Positions 24,961-35,491 of a stretch of DNA of 60,000 nucleotides are shown one piece after another. Below the pieces are notes generated by a model. That model did not search any database and was not told where the DNA came from. It was given only the letters and a program-made list of their open reading frames with translations. This stretch comes from Symsagittifera roscoffensis (lineage: Eukaryota > Xenacoelomorpha > Acoela > Convolutidae). Positions within the stretch are counted from its first letter, which is position 1. Every line of letters starts with the position of its first letter. The stretch is from assembly GCF_963678635.1 (NCBI RefSeq), contig NC_087063.1:74237617-74297616 (forward strand), read 5' to 3'. Both the position numbers and the translations under genes were made by a program.

Positions 24961-25870
24961 TTAAACGCTCAAATAATTTTTCAAAATTGCTTATCAACCA
25001 CCACCACACCAGCCCCCACCAACAACATCCTACGAAAATCCAATAACACCTACAATCACCAACAATCCCTCATCATCAACTCGAATCTCTTTTCAAGACA
25101 ACCCATACACTTTTGAAGAAAGACACGCACAAATAACTGAACCCTTAGAACCAGCGAATCGCCAAGCATCTTTAAGTGAACCAACATATAATTTATATCC
25201 CGTCTTGCAACAAGATCTTAATCGAGTAAGACACATAAGCCAAAATCAAAACACACTTGAAATAAATAGACAAATCATACACCCACGAAGAAATACAAAT
25301 CCCAGAGTTCATTTTAACATACGCCAATCACCGACACCAACTACATCAGAACTTTCAAGCAGTACATTACCAGAAACTCCCACCGTTCTTTCACAACAAA
25401 GCATCTCAAATATTCCATCAGATTATTTAGGTTCAACTCCAACATCAGAAAAAGTTCGAGAAAATCCTTTTAACCCCCCAAATACCACCGAACGACCACC
25501 ATATTGCTCAACACACTCATATACTCAAAGTGAACCAAATTTATTAAAGAACCAATAGATATCTCTTCTGATACAATATTATCATCCTTACCAGAAACAC
25601 TTTCACTTCCATCAACATCATCCTTAAATCAAATTTTACCAACACTTTTCCCCCTCAGTTTTCCCACAAATCTTGACGTCAGATACCAAGAACAATTATC
25701 CGCAATTACTCACCTACGATTAGATTGGAATACTTTCGTAGCACCTCCCCCACTATTTGGACAACATCAAGAAAAGAGCCGACTCCACAATTGGGCACTA
25801 AAAAGACTACAGTATAGACAAGATATCAAGAACACAACATTCAAATACTCCAACAAAATAGTCTCCAATT
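24960..25870 (+). pseudogene. Pro/Thr/Ser-rich ORF upstream of env, one frameshift
   Basis: An open frame from about 24,960 to 25,557 begins PPPHQPPPTTSYENP and stays Pro-, Thr-, Ser- and Gln-rich. After a frame change it continues to about 25,870 with a more structured composition including AITHLRLDWNTFVAPPP. No known domain is recognised. Its position just upstream of the env signal peptide suggests an accessory protein. Confidence 0.4.
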
Positions 25871-26062
25871 AAAATTTGGAATCACAGTCAGACTTAATAA
25901 AATTGTTCAACACCCATTTCCCCTAACTCCACCAACTATAACGGCTCAATCACTACCTCTCCCATTTATAAAAACTGAAGTTATATATAAATACGATAGA
26001 TATACCAAAAACACTATGGGATATATTACTTTTTATAACCCGTACTCAGGATTATCATACAC

Positions 26063-28096
26063 ATGTATATTTTAAAAGTATTCACTTTTCAATACCTACT
26101 TTTCCTAAATTTTTCCGAACAGAATACAAATCCATCTCCTTGCCCAGGACCTCAAGATTTGCTAGTAACACACTATGATTGTGAAGAAAACGAACAAAAA
26201 ACACTACACAACAATGCTATAAATCAAGTCACACAATGTGAATCCGAACCAAAAGCTATAGAAACAACAAATATACTAGCCACATTGTACTCAAAAGCCC
26301 GATCAAAAACATTAACATGATTCAAATTTACGGCAACATTTTCCGAAAAGAAAGTACATTGCTCACAAGTCTCAAACGGAAATAAAAACCGACAAGACCA
26401 CGAATCTTTCTATCAAAGTAAAACAGAAAGATTGCTACATCTTAGCCCTCAAGACTGTAAAAACGAACTTAGTCGATTAAACTTAACACAAAACGTAGGA
26501 ACAAATAGAAAACTTGTAAATTTTCAAACTTTCCCAGACTTAGCACATCAAGCAGAACTTGAAAAACACCAAGGTCACATAAGATTAGACAAAAATTTAC
26601 CCTTTCATGGAACACACGGAAGATTAACATACAATTTACATGATAAACACTGGATATCACATATCGGTATAAACAATCCCTCAAACTGCAAAGCAGACAC
26701 AAACAATAAAGAATATCAAGAAATAATGTTTTTTGACTGGAAAAAACAACTTGAAAAAGTACAACTTACACGAGATTTAAAAGACGACACAATTCTTTAC
26801 CAACGCATTCGACTCCCTTGCAAGAATGACCAAGGATATTGCGATCCTACAAAACGGGCCCAAGCAACCATTGTATGGTTTCCTGAAGAAAACTGCACAG
26901 TTTTTCAAGTAGCAAGGATACACGCTAGAATGATTAAATTTCACCACAAATATTTTGTTGAATCAATCCCATTTGAAGAATTCAATCCCGATCAAATTAG
27001 AAATAGAAACAACAAATTTAGGAACATTCACAAGATAGAAAAAAACTAACACGATTTCAAATATACCCAGAAACAGAACTAGCATCTAAATATAAAAAAC
27101 CAATTTACAAAACACAATATTCAAAAATTCTTGTCGGATACGAACACGGTTTCGACATGAATACAGCACATCTAATTGTAGACCCTATGGCCACATCTCA
27201 TTCACTTACTGACGGAAACCCATATATTTCAGTGAAATTTCAGAAAAACATAGGACGAATAGGTGAAAAATTAAAACCACAAGACGCAGAAAGTACACAG
27301 TTACAAGAACTATCACTTATGAATCGTACATATTTTGGCGCAATTCCTTATGATATACACTTAGATATGAAACTAGATTACACAATAAGCTGAATTTTTC
27401 AAGAAATGTCACTCTCAGAATTAGAAACACTACATCAACTATGTGAACTAGAAAGAACCCAGCAATCCAAATATCGATTTACAATCGATAGGTATCTTTT
27501 CAAAATCAGACATATAACATCACATACGTACACAACAATTTCAAGAACTACTTATGAAAATGGACACAATACAACGACAATCAATAGATCAAAACTTACG
27601 AAAACTTGCAGAAATAGCAGGATTTTCAGATACTTACGGACATGATTACAGCGGATATTTTAAAGACATAAAAGATTACAATTATCTAAATGGTGAAAAA
27701 TATCGACCACAAGATATATCACCGATCAATATTTTTAGTTTTGAAAATCTCAAAAATGAAATTTTAGCCTTTCTAGGCTGGCCATACTACATCTTAGAAA
27801 GATTGACTATCTTATACGCTATGTTTAATTTTATTGGATTTCTTTTCTCATTACTAAAAGGAATCTTTAAAACATGCGCAATACATAGACGAGTAAACCG
27901 ACAAGCAAGCGTAGCACGCATATTATTTGCAGGATTTTTTGGAATATTTTCATCATCAATAAACAAAATCTTCTTAGATGCACAAATTAAGAAAAATAAT
28001 AAAAAACTATCAACAAATCCCAACACATACGACGAATCAAATAGTAATAATAATACAAATGCATCACCCACAGCACCACATTTACCAAACCTCTAA
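26063..28096 (+). pseudogene. Env-like membrane glycoprotein, broken
   Basis: The ATG at 26,063 starts a hydrophobic leader (MYILKVFTFQYLLFLNFS) fitting a signal peptide, followed by a Cys-containing ectodomain. One frame runs from 26,063 to 27,049 with a single TGA at 26,318. A second stretch (27,157-27,645) has another isolated TGA at 27,391. The last piece, 27,554-28,096, has a long hydrophobic segment around ILYAMFNFIGFLFSLL, then a basic stretch (HRRVNRQ) and a second hydrophobic run, as expected for a membrane anchor and tail. N-X-S/T sites are present. Third-ORF position plus signal peptide and anchor support an env-like role. I cannot assign a viral glycoprotein family. Confidence 0.65.
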
Positions 28097-28202
28097 TTTA
28101 ACCATCCATTATCATTAGTCTCACGAAACTTTAGGAACTTGGCAATCACAAACCCCCCCAATCTTAAGACCCAGTCACTTACAAAGCCCCATCCAACATA
28201 TA

Positions 28203-28508
28203 GTGACACAACACCCCACAATTGACAATACATACGAACAATTTATTGAACAGCCCCATACCACTGCTTTTCAGTCTCAAAATAATCATTTTTTAACCAA
28301 CCCAGATAATATTCAAATTTCCGAAGAACTAGATAATGTTATAACACTTCAACAACAATTACTATCTCCCCGCACTCTAACTATTAACCAAGTATCATCA
28401 ACAATAACATCATCAAATCCACCAACACCTACATCAATTTCAGATTATATTCAATACCATGAAAATCAATTTATAAATTTCATATCCCCACAAAGCAGTA
28501 AAATTTAA
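28203..28508 (+). CDS. Small Gln/Thr/Ser-rich ORF after env
   Basis: 101 codons starting at an ATG, low in charge and rich in Gln, Thr, Ser, Asn and Pro. No family is recognised. It may be an accessory ORF, a shifted env tail, or chance in this A/C-rich sequence. Confidence 0.25.
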   Translation: MTQHPTIDNTYEQFIEQPHTTAFQSQNNHFLTNPDNIQISEELDNVITLQQQLLSPRTLTINQVSSTITSSNPPTPTSISDYIQYHENQFINFISPQSSKI

Positions 28509-28509
28509 T

Positions 28510-29563
28510 ATTAAAGTAGTAAATTATACAAAGAAACGCAATACTAACCTTTTATTATCTTCTGTTTACTCGCACAAAAATTTTATCCACAATCGCACAA
28601 CTCGCACACGAAAAATTGTTTAAAATAATGAATTTTGAGTTTTAAGTTTGCACTAACAACAACACAAACAAGCAATAACAAGTTTCCAAATTTCCGTTAA
28701 CCCGGTTGGAATGGAATTATATAATAACCAAACTAACCAATGCAGCAAACTAAACACCATAAACCACAAACTAACAGCATGACTAAGAAAAGAACACCTA
28801 TGGTACCCAAACTGGATTGAACCAGCTTAAAACTGAATAATTTATTCTTTTGAAGACAATTACCAAGTCTAAAAAAAAATAAAACACCAAAAAGTCGCAA
28901 GACAAACCCCAACAAAAAAACAATTTGATTTTTGAGAAAAGGACACAACCAGAGTAACAAAAAGAAAACTAGAAATAATATAACAAAAACGTTAGCACAA
29001 AACAGGACCCCTTAAAACACCAGCACGAAATCATACTCCCACTCCTGGCCTAACCCACCAGAGAAGACGTCCTGTCCTGAGCATGCTCTATAGCCGGCCT
29101 AACTCACCGTGCTACATCCACGCTTTGTGAACGCATCATTTTATTGACAAGAGGTACTCAAGGGTGAGTAACTCTTAACAATAACTGAACTAAAACTAAA
29201 ACGCTTCTGCGAAAACAATTAACAAAAATCATAACTAAAAAATAGAATTAACAAAATTTTATAAAATGTAAATTATAATATGAAGTACATAGATCTCGAA
29301 CAACCGCAAAGACGAGCATCCAAAGACTAGACGACCCCATTACACTCAACTTACAGAATGGCCAAATAAAATTGACATGCCGCTCACAATCACGACTCAC
29401 AAAGGATTTAGAGTACGACTTGACTTCGCAGGAAAAGACTTCATTGAATCAGACCAATGACATGCTCGATGTTCAAGTATACGTGCAGATCCGAGTTACA
29501 AGGCATCCCCTCCAAACACGATCTTCACGCCATTCCCAGATAAGAATGATACTCGATCAGTTC
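28510..29563. other. Non-coding 3' region of the Gypsy element
   Basis: About 1 kb without a convincing gene. GC rises after about 29,000. No clear polypurine tract is visible before the 3' LTR at ~29,564. The part 29,470-29,668 (this end plus the LTR start) recurs as filler at 34,776-34,974. Confidence 0.55.
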
Positions 29564-29959
29564 TCCGCCCAAGCAGAACAAACAATCAATTTTATATATT
29601 GGATATTTTATCACTAAAAAATATTTAATATTCATCAATCATGATCCATCTAACTAACAACCCACTTATTTGTAAGCGCTGAAATTACTTGTAATTTCAG
29701 CACCAGAGAGATTTGAATTTAACTTAGAAATTAGTTACCTCTCCAAGAGACCTTCTAGCCACCGCAACAAGCCAGATCTATTGAGCCTAGCAGATACTAG
29801 TAAAACACCCTGAGACTAGTAGATATAAGAGTAAGATTAGAATCGGTATTAGACTAAGAAGTTGCACGAATCTATCCGGCCGAAAAAAAGATAGCATGAC
29901 GAGCAGACGGTGTACCCTATCCGAAATTACTCTATGAGTTACACTTCGGTCCTAACTCA
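29564..29959 (+). repeat. 3' LTR of the Gypsy-type element
   Basis: Aligns with 14,268-14,679 from the 'ggatattttatcact' region to CCTAACTCA, with about 11 substitutions and one short deletion in ~330 bp. Its first bases are diverged from the 5' LTR, so the start is approximate. CATG follows. Confidence 0.85.
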
Positions 29960-30300
29960 CATGGAAAAGTGCTGGGCCGAACGCTTGCAAATTAACATCT
30001 GAAACCTTGTATCTTAATGCATAGCGACAGCAATACCCTTTACTGTAACCAAAACCAATCTTTATTATTGGAAAACAATTGCCCATCTCAATACATTGTC
30101 GGATTACCGGATAATCTATTCCCTATCTTAAAGCAAAATAGATTATCGGATAATCTATTCCCCAACATAAAACAGAGTCAACTAAAGTATACCAATCAAA
30201 CGGTTTAACCTTGCGTAAAACTTCTCATTTGTTTTCACAGCAAAAAAGAACAAAAACTATTTTTTCTCTGGTTGCATTTTTTAAATTAGAAGCATTATTT
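29960..30300. repeat. Old repeat, unit 1, part A, right piece
   Basis: Resumes the match to unit 2 directly after the Gypsy element: 'catctgaaaccttgtatctta', 'aatcttta' and 'ggttgcattttttaaa' recur in order at 41,555-41,750. Relative to unit 2 it contains the extra palindromic block at about 30,080-30,170. Confidence 0.72.
30080..30170. repeat. Maverick-TIR-like iterons detached from a Maverick
   Basis: On the minus strand this block holds three words close to the iterons of the Maverick TIR: AACATAAAAC-complement followed by GGGGAATAG, TTAAGATAGGGAATAG, and ATGTATTGAGATGGGCAA, the first two each followed by 'attatcc'. Inverted words (GATAATCTATT and AATAGATTATC) make it partly palindromic. 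It may be the remnant of a related element's end or of a MITE derived from one. Confidence 0.5.
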
Positions 30301-30578
30301 TTTGTTTTAACAATGAAATTTGAATCGAACATTTCTGTTAAAGTGTTAAAGTTAATTGTATTCACATTTTGTTTATCTTTTCCTGGCATTCCCCTGCCTT
30401 TTGGACAAATCTTTCGCATGGGAAACAATTCATCGGTTAATTCCGACATCTGAGCAAATTCATTCTTAGGTAAAGCAGCTTGATTGGCCACTTCAATTTT
30501 CTTCAGAAAGATTTTAATTGTAATTGGAATAAATTTTTTCAATTTTTTTTTCAAAAACTTTCTTTTTTGGGGCAGCAT
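30225..30578 (-). CDS. Hypothetical 117-residue ORF, minus strand
   Basis: ATG-started minus-strand frame, Lys-rich at the start (MLPQKRKFLKKKLKKF) with a more balanced middle (ELFPMRKICPKGRGMPGKDK). The AT-rich surroundings make an open frame this long on the minus strand somewhat unusual. It lies within the old repeat, and the matching part of unit 2 is cut by the Maverick, so no comparison is possible. No family is recognised. Confidence 0.22.
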   Translation of the reverse strand: MLPQKRKFLKKKLKKFIPITIKIFLKKIEVANQAALPKNEFAQMSELTDELFPMRKICPKGRGMPGKDKQNVNTINFNTLTEMFDSNFIVKTKNNASNLKNATREKIVFVLFCCENK

Positions 30579-30639
30579 CTCAAATCAGATATGAACGTTT
30601 GGCACTTTAGAAAAACTTGTTGAATATTTGGGAATTTTT

Positions 30640-31262
30640 TTGTCAGATGAAGTTCAACAAAATATTGCAAAGCTGCAAAATTTTTCACTTGTACAGTTTA
30701 TTAAAGGCGTGAGCGAACCTAGCTTCAAATATTTTGAATCATATTCAGCTGATAAAGTCCCTGATTTATCAAAGTGTTCTCATGTAATTATTATTTGAGC
30801 TCCAAGCAAGAATACCAGGAAAACATGTCTCACGATAGCTAAATTAGGCAATTTTTTTTAATATTTGGCATTTCTTTGGCGCGAAAATAGTCTAAGAATT
30901 CCTTTGCTACAAAAAAATCTAAACTGATTCAGCTGAAAATTAAAAAAAAAACGATAACTAATATGGTTTTGACGCGTTCTTTCAGCTTTTCTTCATTTGT
31001 AATTGTATATTAAAAATGAAAAAAAAAAGTTTTTTTCCTCAACTTTTTGCAAAGTTGCTGTATGTTGTTTTAGAATATTGGTTTTTGCAGTGAAGTTAAA
31101 ATAGTTTGCAGTAATTTTTTTATTCGCTTTTTTAAAAGTTTTTTCTCACAAAACTGAGTTTTGATAGTAATCAGCTTAATTTCAGCAAAGCTTACATGGG
31201 ATTAGATGTTTTCTTTTAAAATTCAGCCTTTTTCTTTAAAATGGAAAAACTAACAGCGTTTC
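30640..31262. repeat. Old repeat, unit 2, part B
   Basis: Collinear with 13,170-13,700. The match runs to the edge of the Pao element at 31,263. Confidence 0.7.
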
Positions 31263-31564
31263 TGTTCGCAGTTAAATTAATGACCTCCTTATTGGCGCGA
31301 AAGTTAAGACGCTAAAATGTGCATGAGCTAAAAGGACATGAAGTTACTGGTTTGTCCGATTAAGGTCACTGTCCCATCAAAAATGTTTACAGAGTCTTGA
31401 GATTGTTGAGAACGTTTTAATATCATGTTAAGCAAAAAAATAATTACCTTATTTTTTCAGATATGATTTATTTCATGTTTCTATGTTTAAAAATGTCGAT
31501 ATTTTACAGATTTTGAAGCAAGTTTCTTAGATCCTGAACTTATATGATACAAGAGTTCATCACA
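31263..31564 (+). repeat. 5' LTR of the Pao element
   Basis: Aligns with 40,963-41,243 through 'ttaaattaatgac', 'gttgttgagaacgttt', 'attttttcagat' and 'gatacaa'. It starts TG and ends CA. A candidate primer site TGGTCTGCTGACCCGG follows at 31,568-31,583. Confidence 0.82.
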
Positions 31565-31599
31565 TTTTGGTCTGCTGACCCGGAAGTACAATCAGATAC

Positions 31600-31965
31600 G
31601 ATCAAAAAAGCCTCGAAAATTCCAATCGGACATTTCAGTAGTGTGCCAAAGGCGTCGGAAGTTCCGATCAGATATCACAAAAGTGTTAGAGGCGTCAAAA
31701 AATCTAATCAGATATCTCAGAAGTGTGCCAGAGGCGTCGAATGTTGCAATCAGATATCCAAGTTCCAATCAGATATCCCAGAAGTGTGCCAAAGGAGTCA
31801 AAAATTCCGATCATATATCTCAGAATTGTCAGAGGCGTCGAAAAAACCAATCAGATATCTCAGAAGTGTGCCAGAGGCGTCGAATGTTCCGGTCAAATAT
31901 CTCGTAAGTCTGTCGGAGGCGTCGAAAATCCAAACCTTTATTTCAGAGGTGTCCATATCTCCGAG
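31600..31965 (+). repeat. ~45-bp minisatellite in the Pao leader
   Basis: About eight imperfect copies of a 45-bp unit with core words 'gcgtcgaaaa', 'caatcagatatctcag' and 'aagtgtgccagag'. Because 45 is a multiple of three, several overlapping open frames appear (31,544-32,017 and others). They are by-products rather than genes. Confidence 0.9.
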
Positions 31966-31969
31966 CAGT

Positions 31970-32690
31970 TGTGTTTCAATGATTGTACAGACCTTCTTAC
32001 AGGTATCGTGTAGGTGAAATTTTTCGACAACGGTTTTTTTTGGGTTTTCGGGAATTTGCAGAACGGTGAACGACTCTACAAAACTTGTATGAATAAAAAA
32101 CATTAAATTCATCCATTTGTGCTAAGTTGTTGAATTGATGCTTTCAATTCTGATACAAGATTTTTTGATGGCAAAACCTCCAATTTTTCTCGATGCCAAA
32201 ACCTGATCAGAAAATTTTCTATAAGTTTTGGGTGAAATCGGCCTCATAAACCTTAAGTACGTTATTCTAAGACCGTGTCAGTGAACTCAACACTGTATCG
32301 AAACAATAAACCGAAAGTTTTTAAATTTTTGCAAATCATTCAGGAAAGCGCCTTTATCAAAATCAGTTAATGTAAAGGACTGAGTCGAGTTTTTTTTAAC
32401 CAAATTCTGATATTTTTGGGCAAAAAATTGGCAAAAAATGTCGCAAGCGCATCAGGTTACTGTTGGATTTTGAAGCATTGGATCAAAACGTAAAAAGCTT
32501 TCGAAAAGAAATTTGGAAAAACATTTTCGAAAAAAATTCCGAATTTTCAAAATTTCTCTCTGAAAAACGCAGTTTTTTTTCTTGAAATATGATGTACCTA
32601 ACTATACTAGCTCATTTGAACAAAAATAGCCATAGGAGAGCTTCGTAGCGTATTATCAAGCAAGTCGTCCTACTTTTTGCTACAACCTTG
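31970..32690. other. Pao leader, non-coding part
   Basis: About 700 bp without a convincing open frame, following the minisatellite. No repeat or motif is recognised. Confidence 0.5.
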
Positions 32691-32697
32691 TTAGCTC

Positions 32698-33094
32698 ATG
32701 GTGTTGCGGGAGGTCATGTCGCGGTTTGCTCGACTCGCTCCCCATAAAACTTGGTTTAGGTCTACTAATACTCGCGCTGCACCAAACTTTGAAAATTCTA
32801 TCACACGTTTCAGAAAAGCGTGTTTCACAGTCGTGCATAGCCGTTCCCCGGGTAAGTTTTATCCCAAACGCAGTCAACGTCCCTAAAGCTTGTTGGTATC
32901 AACTTGATCACTATCTGTCTCACCGAAAGGACATTGTTATTTTGCGCGACGCAGTTGATAACTCTATAAGTAGACACCGTAGTTATATTTTTATCGCATT
33001 AACTTCTAACCAGCTTAAGAAGATTCTTTTAAACTTTAAGCCTTATATTTACGCATTTGCTTACTGTAAACGTATAGGCACGGAAGATTTTTAA
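32698..33094 (+). CDS. Hypothetical ORF in the Pao leader
   Basis: Two overlapping plus frames (32,698-32,886 and 32,726-33,094) and one minus frame (32,680-32,877) are open over the same GC-richer stretch. The 122-codon frame has a balanced composition in its second half (YQLDHYLSHRKDIVILRDAV). It precedes gag by about 350 bp. No family is recognised. It may be a captured fragment, an N-terminal gag piece or chance. Confidence 0.25.
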
Positions 33095-33099
33095 TAAAA

Positions 33100-33450
33100 C
33101 AAGGTTATTAATAAAACAACAGACCTTATATCTAGAGAGAAGCAGAACCTCACTGAGTTAGGGCAAAATTATTTTTAACTACACCAAGATTCGCCGCTAC
33201 GTTTACAATCCTTAGACGTTATAGTATAATATTTCAAAGAAAAAACCCTTCAGGAAAACGCAAGCGACGAGCAAAAGAAACAAAAAAAACTGCTGAGCAG
33301 CAACTACGAGTTAAGTAAAGTGCTTCTGTAAAGTGTGATATTGCTTGTTGAATCATAATAAATTTTATTGATAATAAAGTTAAGGTCTCATTTTATTAGT
33401 TTTCTTTAAACAGCAATTGAGTTGAGCGGAGGGAGTATGTAGTTATTCAA
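33100..33450. other. Non-coding stretch before Pao gag
   Basis: AT-rich, with several AATAAA words at 33,100-33,380 and no open frame. It could be the downstream part of the leader. Confidence 0.45.
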
Positions 33451-34258
33451 AATGACAGATCAATCTGAGTTAAAACATTGACGGATGATGAATGCTAGAA
33501 AATCACTGGAATTTGCATATTCCGTATTTCACAGTCGCATAATTGAAAAAAAGCCTTAATTGAGTTTTGCAAGAGTATGCTCGAAAATGAAATAGCTAAG
33601 AATGATGATCTTGTGTAATTAGCTAATAAAGCGGATGAACCTAGCAAATTATTAACGGAGTTGGCTGAATGGTGAGATAGGATAGTTGAAGTATATGATG
33701 AGAAAACCGGTAAAGCTCGCGCTTAAATAGAACCTAATCCGGCTTCAGAGTCGGTGTCAGTGAAACTAGTCGTTAAAAAGCTTCATCAAAATCGACAAAA
33801 TCCGGGTTCATTAAGCAAAGTTCAATAAAATCATTGACTCCCAGTGAGTGCTGCAAAGAACTGCTGCTAGCAAAGATGAAGCGAGAAGAATTGGAAAAGC
33901 AACATGAAGCAGCAAAAAGACTAAAACAACAGGAAACCATCATTGAAGAGCAACAGCATCAGAAATGGAACGTAAACAAAACAAAATTAGGTTTGAAATT
34001 GACGGTCAAAAGCAAGAATATTGTTTATGAATGAAAAAAAGTTGGACTTGAAATGGTATGAATAAGCGAAGAAAATTGTATAGTAGCTGAAGCAAAAATT
34101 GTTGAAACTGAATATCTCGAAGAAGTTGAAAAATATCCGCAACTCGAATTGTCGTCATCGATTGATAGTTGTTCTAAAAGGGTAAATGATTCGGTTGATC
34201 ACGCAGTAGAAAAACAAACAGGTTAGTAGGTAATTCAAATTTCTTCGAAAAGGCGGAA

Positions 34259-35491
34259 AGTGGTACGCATCAAAAAAGAAATGTGTCTACAGCGGGAAGT
34301 TCCCCTCAGCCATCACCGCCGAATCAGGTTCGTGGTGGTGCCCAAAGTGTATAACTCTACCAGCCAACCATTTCGCTAAGCGATGGTAATGAAATCACGC
34401 AGGCTACAACCGCTAATCCTGAGCACGAAGCGCAGTCCTTGCCTATTTCAAACAATTCTACAATTTACGTGAATAATTCAACGCCTTTTTTTAAATCAAG
34501 CTGTACCCTCAGGTACCATTATTCCGGTATATTGTCTGTATAGCTTCTCTGTACCCCACCCGTTGACTACCATACAACAAGTCCATGTCAACAACTTCAA
34601 TAACGTTGCTCGAGCTGTTGGAAACTTGCTCACCATCACCAGTCAAAACTCTCCCATGCCGTTTTGTCACAGACAACTGCAAATATAAACTGCGGAAATC
34701 AAAATTTGCTGCCGCAAATTGTGTATAGCAACCCTGCGGCAGCGAATAATCCGTTCAGCGGACAGGCTGCCGTTATGTTCAAGTATACGTGCAGATCCGA
34801 GTTACAAGGCATCCCCTCCAAATACAATCTTCACGCCATTCCCAGATAAGAATGATACTCGATCAGTTCTCCGCCCAAGCAGAACAAACAATCAATTTTA
34901 TATATTGGATATTTTATCACTATAAAATATTTAATATTCATCAATCATGATCCATCTAACTAACAACCCACTTAAGTGGTACGCATCAAAAAAGAAATGT
35001 GTCTACAGCGGGAAGTTCCCCTCAGCCATCACCGCCGAATCAGGTTCGTGGTGGTGCCCAAAGTGTATAACTCTACCAGCCAACCATTTGGCTAAGCGAT
35101 GGTAATGAAATCACGCAGGCTACAACCGCTAATCCTGAGCACGAAGCGCAGTCCTTGCCTATTTCAAACAATTCTACAATTTACGTGAATAATGCAACGC
35201 CTTTTTTAAAATCAAGTTGTACCCTCAGGTACCATTATTCTGGTATATTGTCTGTATAGCTTCTCTGTACCCCACCCGTTGACTACCATACAACAAGTCC
35301 ATGTCAACAACTTCAATAACGTTGCTTGAGCTGTTGGAAACTTGCTCACCATCACCAGTCAAAACTCTCCCATGCCGTTTTGTCACAGACAACTGCAAAT
35401 ATAAACTGCGGAAATCAAAATTTGCTGCCGCAAATTGTGTATAGCAACCCTGCGGCAGCGAATAATCCGTTCAGCGGACAGGCTGCCGTTA
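34259..35491 (+). repeat. 517-bp tandem duplication with 199-bp filler
   Basis: 34,259-34,775 and 34,975-35,491 are nearly identical pieces of Pao gag. Between them lie 199 bp that match not Pao but the 3' end region of the Gypsy element (29,470-29,668), with about three differences. The edges are sharp: 'gccgtta' on the left and 'agtggtacgc' on the right. Confidence 0.95.
34776..34974 (+). mobile_element. Gypsy LTR-region fragment used as junction filler
   Basis: Begins TGTTCAAGTATACG and ends CCCACTTA, same orientation and same length as 29,470-29,668, about 98% identical. It contains the end of the Gypsy internal region and roughly the first 100 bp of its LTR, with no target duplication of its own. 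It came from a Gypsy copy slightly different from the one in this window. Confidence 0.93.

Larger units (their letters stand above)
14268..29959 (+). mobile_element. Env-bearing Gypsy-type LTR retrotransposon, 15.7 kb
   Basis: Two LTRs flank gag, protease, RT, RNase H, integrase and an env-like gene in Gypsy order (integrase after RT/RNase H). A CATG target duplication flanks the element at 14,264-14,267 and 29,960-29,963. Comparison with the second copy of the host repeat near 41,510 confirms the insertion point. The LTRs differ at about 11 of ~330 comparable sites plus one short deletion, so insertion is fairly recent. More than ten frameshifts and several stops make this copy non-autonomous. 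At 15.7 kb it is unusually long. The coding strand is extremely A-rich and G-poor. Confidence 0.93.

Noticed and set aside
19313-27393. TGA reassigned to Trp in this genome
   Set aside because: TGG is used at many conserved Trp sites, TAA and TAG interruptions and frameshifts are also present, and no animal nuclear genome is known to read TGA as Trp. Mutation explains it better.
29470-29563. Starting the 3' LTR at TGTTCAAG (29,470) because the filler fragment begins there
   Set aside because: The 5' LTR has no matching ~95 bp. The CATG target duplication fixes the left edge at 14,268, so the fragment start is more likely a random breakpoint.
33100-33380. AATAAA words as the end of a host gene
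   Set aside because: They lie in the AT-rich leader of the Pao element with no credible gene upstream.
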